5,626 nt of DNA from Dysgonamonadaceae bacterium (GCA_031255425.1 JAIRSN010000252.1:1-5626), one strand, 5' to 3'. Numbered from the stretch's first letter, positions 1 to 5,626 are shown. Made by a program: numbers and translations. The notes: a model not told the origin generated them from the letters alone.

Positions 1-3
1 ATA

Positions 4-171
4 AATCAAGTTTAAAAAATGGTTTCGGGAACTCCCGAAAGTAAGAATCAAGTTTAAAAATAACTTTCGGGAACTCCCGGCGGCGCAGCCGCTTTTATAT
101 TTTAAGGAAGCAGTCCCTCCTATGACGCAGCCGCTTTTATATTTTGGGGAAGCAGCCCCATCTGCGTAGCA
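4..171. repeat. Four consecutive 42-nt repeat units, two related pairs (A, A', B, B')
   Basis: The stretch divides exactly into 42-nt units: 4-45, 46-87, 88-129 and 130-171. Units 1 and 2 agree at 31 of 42 positions by hand count, sharing a 15-nt head (AATCAAGTTTAAAAA) and a 15-nt palindromic core (TTTCGGGAACTCCCG). Units 3 and 4 agree at 33 of 42, sharing a 16-nt head (GCCGCTTTTATATTTT) and GGAAGCAG. Unit 1 contains a perfect 7-bp hairpin (23-29 with 34-40). Unit 4 contains a 5-bp TGGGG/CCCCA hairpin (145-149 with 156-160). The two pairs are not obviously related to each other, yet they keep the same period and phase. The array may continue to the left of the window. It looks like a non-coding intergenic repeat; its function is unknown. 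Confidence 0.75.
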
Positions 172-172
172 A

Positions 173-190
173 ATACACCGTACTCCTTTA
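173..190 (+). repeat. 18-bp direct repeat, copy 1
   Basis: The 18-mer ATACACCGTACTCCTTTA occurs here and again, exactly, at 450-467, offset by 277 bp. It follows directly after the fourth 42-nt unit. Shorter shared words appear in the same order before each copy: GTCCCTCC at 113-120 and at 281-288, then GCAGCC at 127-132 and at 438-443. This suggests two diverged copies of one composite intergenic repeat, the second containing the hairpin cluster. That duplication model is inference. Confidence 0.7.
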
Positions 191-193
191 TAT

Positions 194-226
194 TTTAATG
201 AGGTTGGGATATAGAATATATATCTG
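194..226 (+). promoter_or_regulatory. Weak candidate Bacteroidetes-type promoter overlapping an AT-rich dyad
   Basis: The Bacteroidetes primary sigma factor typically uses a -7 box TAnnTTTG with a -33 TTTG about 19-21 nt upstream. Here TATATCTG (219-226) matches the -7 box with one mismatch, and TTTA (194-197) matches the -33 box with one mismatch, at 21-nt spacing. The -7 box overlaps a dyad, GATATA (208-213) and TATATC (219-224) around a 5-nt centre, which could be an operator. If used, the transcript would start near 231-235 and carry a leader of about 345 nt through the hairpin cluster into feoAB. Both boxes are imperfect and AT-rich DNA gives such matches by chance. Confidence 0.2.
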
Positions 227-302
227 CTTGGCTACTCAGGTTGTTTTGTTATTAAAAATTAGGTGGAAATGAGGTTTTGCGTCCCTCCGCCGGATACCGA
301 TA

Positions 303-396
303 CCCAAGGCGTTGCCGTTGGGCTGGGTTATTGTGGGAGAAGCATGCTCTCCCCGGGTTGTCACCCGGGGTTACTCATATTCAACCCTGCGGGTTG
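303..396. repeat. REP-like cluster of GC-rich hairpins
   Basis: Four inverted repeats are packed into about 95 nt. CCCAAGGC (303-310) pairs with GCC and TTGGG (314-316, 318-322), with G317 bulged. GGGAGA (335-340) pairs with TCTCCC (348-353). CCCCGGGT (351-358) pairs perfectly with ACCCGGGG (363-370) across a 4-nt loop. CAACCC (382-387) pairs with GGGTTG (391-396) across a 3-nt loop. The second and third hairpins share bases 351-353, so they cannot both form fully. Two or more adjacent short GC-rich hairpins in a non-coding gap is the pattern of REP/BIME-type elements mobilised by RAYT (IS200-like) transposases. No transposase is present here. From memory, similar DNA is often mis-annotated as small hypothetical proteins in Bacteroidetes; I could not check this. 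Confidence 0.55.
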
Positions 397-449
397 TGCA
401 GCCTTTCTCCGGACTCCGCAACCGCACCGCCGCCGTCGCAGCCAAGCCG

Positions 450-467
450 ATACACCGTACTCCTTTA
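450..467 (+). repeat. 18-bp direct repeat, copy 2
   Basis: This is an exact second copy of the 18-mer at 173-190, positioned just after the GC-rich hairpin region. The bases after the two copies are both AT-rich but differ (TATTTTAA against AAATACAA). It may mark the right-hand boundary of a composite repeat unit. Confidence 0.7.
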
Positions 468-492
468 AAATACAAAAGACACTCCGTGTCCC

Positions 493-545
493 GTGGTGCC
501 GTGTCCCGCCTGGCTCGAATCCCCTTGCGCCACTGCTCCTTTTTT
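493..545 (+). other. tRNA-3'-end-like hairpin followed by T6
   Basis: GTGGTGC (493-499) can pair with GCGCCAC (527-533) as a 7-bp stem with one G-T wobble. The enclosed 27 nt contain GGCTCGAATCC (512-522), which resembles a tRNA T-loop region, and six T's follow at 540-545. It cannot be a working tRNA: the whole element is 41 nt, there are no D or anticodon arms, and the T-stem pairs at only two positions. It may be the decayed end of a tRNA gene or an integration scar, a weak terminator or attenuator just ahead of feoAB, or chance. The T run starts six bases after the stem, which is poor for an intrinsic terminator. Confidence 0.25.
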
Positions 546-579
546 ACTACTTTTACAGCCTGAAAAAAGAAAAACAGAC

Positions 580-3042
580 ATGCGTAAACAGCAGGAAACA
601 ATCCGGTATTTGTCCGGGCTCGCCATAGGCGAATCCGCCATCATCACCAAAATAAAAGGGTACGGCGCATTCCGGAAGCGGATTACGGAAATGGGATTCG
701 TCTACGGAACGCGGGTGAAAGCTATCAAAAAAGCGCCTTTCCCCTTTCAGGACCCGACGGAATATGAACTGATGGGCTACCGTGTTTCGCTCCGGACCAG
801 CGAAGCGCACATGATAGAGATTGTCGGGGAAGACGAAATCGCCGAAAAACAGTCGTACGAGGGAACGCTCCCCGCCGACGAAATCGACCCGATCGTCCGG
901 AAGAAAGGCAAGACTATCCAGGTCGCCCTGGTCGGGAACCCCAATTCGGGCAAGACCACCCTCTTTAACTATGCCACCAAAAGCCGGGAACGGGTCGGGA
1001 ACTACGGCGGCGTGACGGTCGACATCAAGACCGCGCACCTCTCCCGGAACGGCTACCGGATCAACCTCGCCGACCTGCCGGGGACCTACTCCGTCTCGGA
1101 ATATTCCCCGGAGGAACTGTACGTCCGGAAACACCTGACGGAAACCATGCCCGACGTGGTTGTCAATGTCGTCGACTCCTCCAACCTGGAGCGGAACCTG
1201 TTCCTGACCACGCAACTGATCGACATGAATATCAAAGTGGTTATTGCGCTGAATATGTACGACGAGCTGGAGGCAAAAGGCGACCGGTTCGATTACGGCT
1301 ACCTGGGGAAGATGATCGGCATCCCGTTTGTCCCGACCATTGCCTCCAAAGGGAAAGGCATTGAGGAACTGATGGATACGGTCATCCATACCTACGAAGA
1401 ACAGGAACCCGTCTACCGGCATATCCATATCAACTACGGCGACGACATCAACCACTCAATCGACCGGATCAAAACGGAAGTGAAAAAAAACCACCTGCTG
1501 ACCGACCGGTTCCATGCGCAGTATGTGGCGCTCAAGCTGTTGGAAAACGACAGGAGCTTCCGGGAACAGATCACCCTCTTTCCCAATACGGACGCGCTGA
1601 TACGGGTTGTCGAAACCGAAATCGCCGGGCTGGAGGGCAAATACAACACCCGGATCGAAACCGTGATTGCCGACGCCAAGTACGCCTTTATCCGCGGCGC
1701 GCTGAAAGAAACCTACCAGCCGGCGGTCCGCAAGGAGAACGCCAAAGGCTACCGGCTGGACCATATCCTGACCAATAAATGGCTGGGTATTCCCCTGTTT
1801 ATCGCGTTTATGTGGGGGATGTTCCAGGCAACCTTCTCGCTGGGAAATTATCCCATGGAATGGATCAAGTCGCTTGTGGCGCTGCTGAACGACTGGATCC
1901 GCGACACAATGCCGGCGGGGATGCTGTGCGACCTGCTGACCGACGGCGTCATCGGCGGGGTCGGCGGGGTCATCGTGTTTTTGCCCAACATCCTCATCCT
2001 CTTTCTCTGCATCTCGCTGATGGAAGACACGGGCTACATGGCGCGCGCCGCATTTATCATGGACAAGCTGATGCACAAAATCGGCTTGCACGGGAAATCA
2101 TTTATCCCGATGCTGACCGGCTTCGGGTGCAATGTGCCGGCGGTGATGGCGACCCGGACGCTGGAAAACCGGAAAGACCGCCTGCTCACCATGTTGATCA
2201 TCCCCTTTATGTCGTGCAGCGCCCGGCTGCCGGTGTACGTGCTGTTTATCTCCGTCTTCTTCGAGAAAAACCAGGCGGTGGTGATGCTCAGCATCTACGC
2301 CATCGGGGTTGCCCTTGCCGTGCTGATGGCGATCCTGTTCAACAAGGTACTGTTCCAAAAGCGGGACATCCCGTTTGTGATGGAACTGCCGCCTTACCGC
2401 TGGCCTACCCTCCGGAACATCTGGAAACATACGGGAAACAAAAGCGGGCAGTACCTGAAAAAGATGGGCACCATCATCCTCGTTGCCTCCGTCCTGGTCT
2501 GGGCGCTGGGATACTTCCCGCAAACCGTCGACTATTCGCAGGATTACGAGGCGCAGATGGAGTCGGTACAGTGCGACCCTTCCCTGCCGGACGATTCGAA
2601 GAAAGCGCAACTCGCCCAACTCTCCATCGACAAGGAAGCGGAACGGATGGAAAACTCCTACATCGGGCGGTTCGGTCATTTCATCGCGCCCGCCATCGCC
2701 CCGCTGGGCTACGACTGGAAAATCGGCGTAAGCATCCTTACCGGAATGGGCGCCAAAGAGATTGTGATCAGTTCGATGGGCGTCCTGTACCAATCCGAGA
2801 TGAGCGCCGGCGAAGACTCCGTTGCCCTGCGAGCCAAGCTGAAAGAGCAGCCCACCCTTACCCCGCTCGTCGCCTATTCGTTTATGGTCTTTGTGTTGAT
2901 CTATTTTCCCTGCATCGCCGTACTGGTGGCGATCCGCAAGGAAGCCGGCCTGAAATGGGCGTTATTCACCGCCCTTTACACCACCGCACTGGCGTGGATC
3001 GTGGCTTTTTGTATCTATCAGGCAGGGCAATTATGGATGTAA
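580..3042 (+). CDS. feoB: FeoA-FeoB fusion, ferrous iron transporter
   Basis: Inner-membrane Fe(II) importer of 820 aa with FeoA fused to its N-terminus. Residues about 8-83 form the FeoA SH3-like domain. The G domain follows: P-loop GNPNSGKT (119-126), switch I GNYGGVTVD (140-148), DLPG (165-168), NMYD (225-228) and a SKG-type G5 motif (256-258). Asn122 matches the residue reported to bind activating K+ in Streptococcus thermophilus FeoB. A helical linker leads to a membrane half from about residue 400, with the gate motifs GFGCNVPA (514-521) and FMSCSARLPVY (543-553), whose cysteines are Cys517 and Cys546. A soluble loop lies at about 646-697. The ATG at 580 was chosen because FeoA homology begins right after it. 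An in-frame ATG at 493 would add 29 residues read from intergenic repeat sequence. The leader (562-579) is A-rich with no Shine-Dalgarno site. No frameshift or missing motif was seen. The next gene overlaps its end by 10 bp. Confidence 0.97.
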   Translation: MRKQQETIRYLSGLAIGESAIITKIKGYGAFRKRITEMGFVYGTRVKAIKKAPFPFQDPTEYELMGYRVSLRTSEAHMIEIVGEDEIAEKQSYEGTLPADEIDPIVRKKGKTIQVALVGNPNSGKTTLFNYATKSRERVGNYGGVTVDIKTAHLSRNGYRINLADLPGTYSVSEYSPEELYVRKHLTETMPDVVVNVVDSSNLERNLFLTTQLIDMNIKVVIALNMYDELEAKGDRFDYGYLGKMIGIPFVPTIASKGKGIEELMDTVIHTYEEQEPVYRHIHINYGDDINHSIDRIKTEVKKNHLLTDRFHAQYVALKLLENDRSFREQITLFPNTDALIRVVETEIAGLEGKYNTRIETVIADAKYAFIRGALKETYQPAVRKENAKGYRLDHILTNKWLGIPLFIAFMWGMFQATFSLGNYPMEWIKSLVALLNDWIRDTMPAGMLCDLLTDGVIGGVGGVIVFLPNILILFLCISLMEDTGYMARAAFIMDKLMHKIGLHGKSFIPMLTGFGCNVPAVMATRTLENRKDRLLTMLIIPFMSCSARLPVYVLFISVFFEKNQAVVMLSIYAIGVALAVLMAILFNKVLFQKRDIPFVMELPPYRWPTLRNIWKHTGNKSGQYLKKMGTIILVASVLVWALGYFPQTVDYSQDYEAQMESVQCDPSLPDDSKKAQLAQLSIDKEAERMENSYIGRFGHFIAPAIAPLGYDWKIGVSILTGMGAKEIVISSMGVLYQSEMSAGEDSVALRAKLKEQPTLTPLVAYSFMVFVLIYFPCIAVLVAIRKEAGLKWALFTALYTTALAWIVAFCIYQAGQLWM

Positions 3043-3188
3043 ACGGGCAAACCCTCATCGTATTTTTAATCTTGTTGATGGCGGTATTGTTCGCCGGATA
3101 CAAACTGTTCCGGCTGCTGAAGGGCAACAAGGCGGGGAAAACGCCCTGCGACGACTGCGCCTGTAAAACGTTTTGCCGGAAAAACTGA
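3033..3188 (+). CDS. FeoB-associated Cys-rich membrane protein
   Basis: A 51-aa protein with one hydrophobic span (residues about 8-22), a short basic stretch (YKLFRLLKGNKAGK), and a C-terminal cluster C39-x2-C42-x-C44-x3-C48 before a basic end (RKN). This layout, directly after feoB, matches the FeoB-associated Cys-rich membrane protein family. Its function is not established; a role in iron handling or in stabilising FeoB at the inner membrane is inferred from context and from the thiolate cluster. By the positive-inside rule the basic, Cys-bearing tail should face the cytoplasm. Its ATG lies inside the end of feoAB, overlapping by 10 bp in another frame, so it is probably translated by coupling. 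The reading frame is open upstream to 1779, but that part is only a shadow of feoAB. Confidence 0.85.
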   Translation: MDVNGQTLIVFLILLMAVLFAGYKLFRLLKGNKAGKTPCDDCACKTFCRKN

Positions 3189-3236
3189 CAATATGAAGAC
3201 TTCTTTTCCGTTAATACAAGGTATAATTACAGAATT

Positions 3237-5626
3237 ATGAAATTTCATTTGCTTGTTATTCTTCTCTTGCTCCTTCCCTGTTCCGTTTCCGCCCAGCGGA
3301 TCAAAATAGCGGGCGTTGTGTCCGATGCGGCGGGACTTCCCATCGAATTAGCCACCGTACAGGTCAAAGGGACCATGAACGGTACGCTGACCAACGAAAA
3401 AGGACAGTACACCCTGTCGGTTGCGCCGAAAGATTCCCTGACGATTGTCTTCACCTGCCTGGGCTACAACCGGGTGGAAGCGCCTGTCGAAAGCCCGCAG
3501 GAAGACCGGGTGCTGAACGTGCAGATGCGCCCGCAGTCGTACGAGCTGGAGACGGCGGTGATTACCGCCAACCGCATTCAAACCAATACGATGGAAAAAA
3601 TCAGCATGGGACAAGGCCGCCTGTCGGTCGATGCCACCGGCGGAAGCGTCGAATCCTTTGTGATGACCGCCGGCACCGGCGTTTCTTCCACCAACGAACT
3701 CAGCACCCAGTACTCGGTGCGGGGGGGAAATTACAACGAAAACATTGTCTATGTCAACGGCATCGAAATCTACCGCCCCCTGCTGATCCGCAACGGGCAA
3801 CAGGAAGGACTGAGCTTTATCAACCCCGACCTGACGCAATCCGTCCGGTTTTCTTCGGGGGGATTCGACGCCCGGTATGGCGACAAGATGTCGTCGGTGC
3901 TGGACGTCACCTACAAAAACCCGGAAAAGCTGGAAGGCGGATTCACCGGGAGCATGTTGGGCGGGAGCGCCTACTTAGGCTCCGTCTACGGCAAGTTTTC
4001 CCAGATCACCGGCTTCCGTTACAAAAGGGGAACCACCCTGCTGAACACCTTGGACACGCGGGGCGACTACAACCCGTCCGTGATGGACTTGCAAACGTTT
4101 ATGAACTACGCCTTCACGCCGGCATTGACCTTGAGCTTTATCGGCAATTATTCCGACAACAGCTACGACTTTAATCCGGGCGACCGGGAAACTTCCTACG
4201 GAACGTCCGATAGCCCGCGCAAGTTCAAAGCCTATTTCGACGGGATGGAAAAAGACCGCTTCCGGACGCTGTTCGGCGCCGCCACGCTGCAATACACGCT
4301 TTCCGAACGGGCAGACCTGGCGTTGCAGGTATCCGGTTTTCAGTCGCGGGAGGAAGAGACCTACGACATCACCGGCGAATACTGGCTCAGCAATGTGCTG
4401 GAAGAAGGCGAGGACAACATCGGCACGGGGCTGTTTCACCAGCACGCCCGCGATCAACTCCAGGCACAAGTCTTCAACGCCTCTCTCTCCGGCCGTTGGG
4501 AACTGAATCAGAACACCCTCCGCTGGTCGCTGGGAGGACAGCGGGAGAATATCAAAGACCGCATCAACGAGTGGGAGTTGCGGGATTCGATGGGGTATTC
4601 GCTTCCGTCCGGCGAGGCGGAACTGAAGGTTTTCCGCAACCTGTACTCCAAAAACCAGACCGCGTCCCAGCGTTTTTCCGGGTATATTCAGGACACCTAC
4701 AAGTTCCGGGGCGACGCCGGGCTGTTTTCGTTAACCGCGGGCATCCGGGGCAGTTATTGGAACTACAACCGGGAGTTCCTGTTCAGTCCGCGGGCATCCT
4801 TCGGGTTTGTGCCGGGCGGAAACCAGCGTTACACCTTCCGGCTGGCAACCGGGATTTACTACCAGTCGCCGTTTTATAAGGAGTTCCGGGTCACGCAGGC
4901 GAACGAAGCCGGCGACGATTACATCCGGCTGAACCAAAACATCCGGTCGCAACGCTCCATTCATTTTGTTTTAGGGGGAGATTACAGTTTCCGGATGCAG
5001 GACGGACGTCCGTTTAAGTTCACGGCAGAGTTGTATTACAAGAAATTAGACCACCTGGTCCCTTACAGTGTGAACAACGTACGCGTCTGGTATTCCGGCG
5101 AAAACAGTTCGCACGGGTACGCCACCGGCATCGACACAAAACTGTTCGGGCAATTTGTTCCGGAGACCGATTCGTGGGTCGGATTTTCCCTGATGCAGGC
5201 ACGGCAATACATCAACGGGGAAAAAGTCGCGATGCCGACCGACCAACTGTACAACTTCACGCTGTACTTCTCCGACTACCTGCCGAAGACCAACAAGCGA
5301 CTGCAAGGGAACCTGCGGGCGATCTGGGCGCAAGGCTTACCGTTCAGCGTCCCCGGCAACGAGTACAAACCCCGGTTCCACGCGCCGCCCTACCGCCGGA
5401 TCGACTTCGGGATGACCTACCGCCTGTGGGGAGAAGACGACCGTTCCCGAAGCACCTCCTTCTGGACACACTTCCGGAACATCTGGCTTGGGGTCGACGT
5501 CTTCAACCTGTTCGACATCAAGAACGTCAGTTCCTACTCCTGGTTTTCCGACGTAAAAGGAGTGATGCACGCCGTCCCCGACAAGCTGACCGGCCGGCAA
5601 TTCAACCTGAAACTGGTCGCCGAGTT
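3237..5626 (+). CDS. TonB-dependent outer-membrane receptor (3' end cut by window edge)
   Basis: Reads 796 codons from the ATG at 3237 without a stop to the window edge. Residues 1-19 are a signal peptide (hydrophobic 5-13, likely cleaved after SVSA). Residues about 22-97 form a carboxypeptidase-regulatory-like beta-sandwich (GVVSDAAGLPIELATVQV, then NEKGQYTL). The likely TonB box is around 104-110 (LETAVITA region). The plug spans roughly 115-228, with SVRGG (160-164), VYVNGIEIY (171-179) and GGFDARYGDKMSSVLDV (208-224). The rest is a beta-barrel rich in alternating aromatic strands, including VDVFNLFDIKNVSSY (753-767). It resembles the stand-alone Bacteroidetes receptors rather than a SusC: no SusD partner is seen, and no STN signalling domain precedes the plug. 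The ligand is unknown; iron or a siderophore is suggested only by the feo neighbours. It starts 48 bp after the Cys-rich gene, with AAGG 15 nt upstream (too far to act as a Shine-Dalgarno site). The readable end (RQFNLKLVAE, then TT) suggests a terminal Phe. Confidence 0.95.
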   Translation, partial: MKFHLLVILLLLLPCSVSAQRIKIAGVVSDAAGLPIELATVQVKGTMNGTLTNEKGQYTLSVAPKDSLTIVFTCLGYNRVEAPVESPQEDRVLNVQMRPQSYELETAVITANRIQTNTMEKISMGQGRLSVDATGGSVESFVMTAGTGVSSTNELSTQYSVRGGNYNENIVYVNGIEIYRPLLIRNGQQEGLSFINPDLTQSVRFSSGGFDARYGDKMSSVLDVTYKNPEKLEGGFTGSMLGGSAYLGSVYGKFSQITGFRYKRGTTLLNTLDTRGDYNPSVMDLQTFMNYAFTPALTLSFIGNYSDNSYDFNPGDRETSYGTSDSPRKFKAYFDGMEKDRFRTLFGAATLQYTLSERADLALQVSGFQSREEETYDITGEYWLSNVLEEGEDNIGTGLFHQHARDQLQAQVFNASLSGRWELNQNTLRWSLGGQRENIKDRINEWELRDSMGYSLPSGEAELKVFRNLYSKNQTASQRFSGYIQDTYKFRGDAGLFSLTAGIRGSYWNYNREFLFSPRASFGFVPGGNQRYTFRLATGIYYQSPFYKEFRVTQANEAGDDYIRLNQNIRSQRSIHFVLGGDYSFRMQDGRPFKFTAELYYKKLDHLVPYSVNNVRVWYSGENSSHGYATGIDTKLFGQFVPETDSWVGFSLMQARQYINGEKVAMPTDQLYNFTLYFSDYLPKTNKRLQGNLRAIWAQGLPFSVPGNEYKPRFHAPPYRRIDFGMTYRLWGEDDRSRSTSFWTHFRNIWLGVDVFNLFDIKNVSSYSWFSDVKGVMHAVPDKLTGRQFNLKLVAE

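Larger units (their letters stand above)
1..579. other. Repeat-rich intergenic region upstream of feoAB, no credible gene
   Basis: No stretch here reads as a convincing protein on either strand. The open frames that cross it (for example 263-628 on the + strand) run through palindromic hairpins, contain low-complexity Arg/Pro-rich peptide, and overlap the start of feoAB. The region divides into 42-nt repeat units (4-171), an AT-rich patch (about 190-265), a GC-rich hairpin cluster (303-396), and a segment of short repeats ending in a T6 run at 540-545. An 18-bp sequence occurs at both 173-190 and 450-467. No clean Fur-type operator was seen. The feoAB promoter must lie in this region unless transcription enters from the left of the window. 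Confidence 0.8.

Noticed and set aside
4..171. CRISPR array suggested by regularly spaced repeats
   Set aside because: The repeats adjoin with no unique spacers of 26-40 nt, the units diverge from one another in pairs, and no cas gene is present.
512..533. Functional tRNA gene suggested by the GGCTCGAATCC motif
   Set aside because: No D arm, no anticodon arm, and a T-stem that pairs at only two positions; the total element is 41 nt. It is kept only as a tRNA-end-like curiosity.
493..579. 29-residue N-terminal extension of feoAB from an in-frame ATG at 493
   Set aside because: The extension lies in the intergenic repeat and hairpin region and does not resemble FeoA. The ATG at 580 has an A-rich leader and is followed at once by FeoA-like sequence.
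263..628. Open frame of 121 codons upstream of and overlapping feoAB
   Set aside because: It runs through palindromic repeat DNA, has low-complexity Arg/Pro-rich sequence and no recognisable domain, and overlaps the well-supported feoAB start by 49 bp.
553..1455. 300-codon antisense frame opposite feoAB
   Set aside because: Its length is explained by the GC-rich codons of feoAB on the opposite strand, and the feoAB reading in this stretch contains the FeoA domain and all the GTPase motifs.
1779..3032. Long + strand open frame leading into the Cys-rich gene
   Set aside because: This is an alternate-frame shadow of the GC-rich feoAB coding sequence, with Arg/Pro/His-rich, domain-free peptide. 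Only the final 51 codons from 3033 are a real gene.
3237..3281. Lipoprotein signal suggested by Cys15 of the receptor
   Set aside because: The residues before it are Leu-Leu-Pro, not a proper lipobox, and a good signal peptidase I site (SVSA before Gln) lies four residues later.
3348..4469. Two antisense frames (3348-3839 and 3975-4469) opposite the receptor
   Set aside because: They lie entirely inside a receptor frame with clear plug and barrel motifs, and they show no recognisable domain of their own.

Overview
The window looks like a Bacteroidales (Bacteroidetes) chromosome segment carrying a ferrous-iron uptake locus. Three things suggest this. FeoA and FeoB are fused in one protein, as is common in Bacteroidetes. 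The genes lack Shine-Dalgarno sites and have A-rich leaders. The outer-membrane receptor has a carboxypeptidase-like domain ahead of its TonB plug, a typically Bacteroidetes layout. The coding DNA is visibly GC-rich, with CGG and other C/G-ending codons frequent, so a GC-rich member of the order is likely. I cannot name the genus.

Layout. Positions 1-579 hold no credible gene. This stretch contains four consecutive 42-nt repeat units (4-171), an AT-rich patch with a dyad and a weak promoter candidate (about 190-265), a GC-rich cluster of REP-like hairpins (303-396), an 18-bp direct repeat present at 173-190 and 450-467, and a tRNA-3'-end-like hairpin followed by six T's (493-545). At 580-3042 lies feoAB (820 aa). 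A 51-aa cysteine-rich, single-span membrane protein of the FeoB-associated type (3033-3188) overlaps its end by 10 bp. After 48 bp, a TonB-dependent outer-membrane receptor begins at 3237 and is still open at the right edge. Its last readable residues look like the extreme C-terminus of a beta-barrel, so only a few codons are probably missing.

How they may work together. FeoAB moves Fe(II) across the inner membrane and is gated by its K+-stimulated GTPase domain. The small Cys-rich protein probably sits beside it in the inner membrane. The receptor could bring an iron source, or another ligand, across the outer membrane. All three lie on the + strand with no strong terminator between them, so one transcript is plausible, but the receptor's ligand cannot be read from sequence. 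I saw no transposase gene, CRISPR array, intact tRNA or rRNA, and no clearly novel defence or regulatory system. The least explained material is the repeat-rich leader in front of feoAB.
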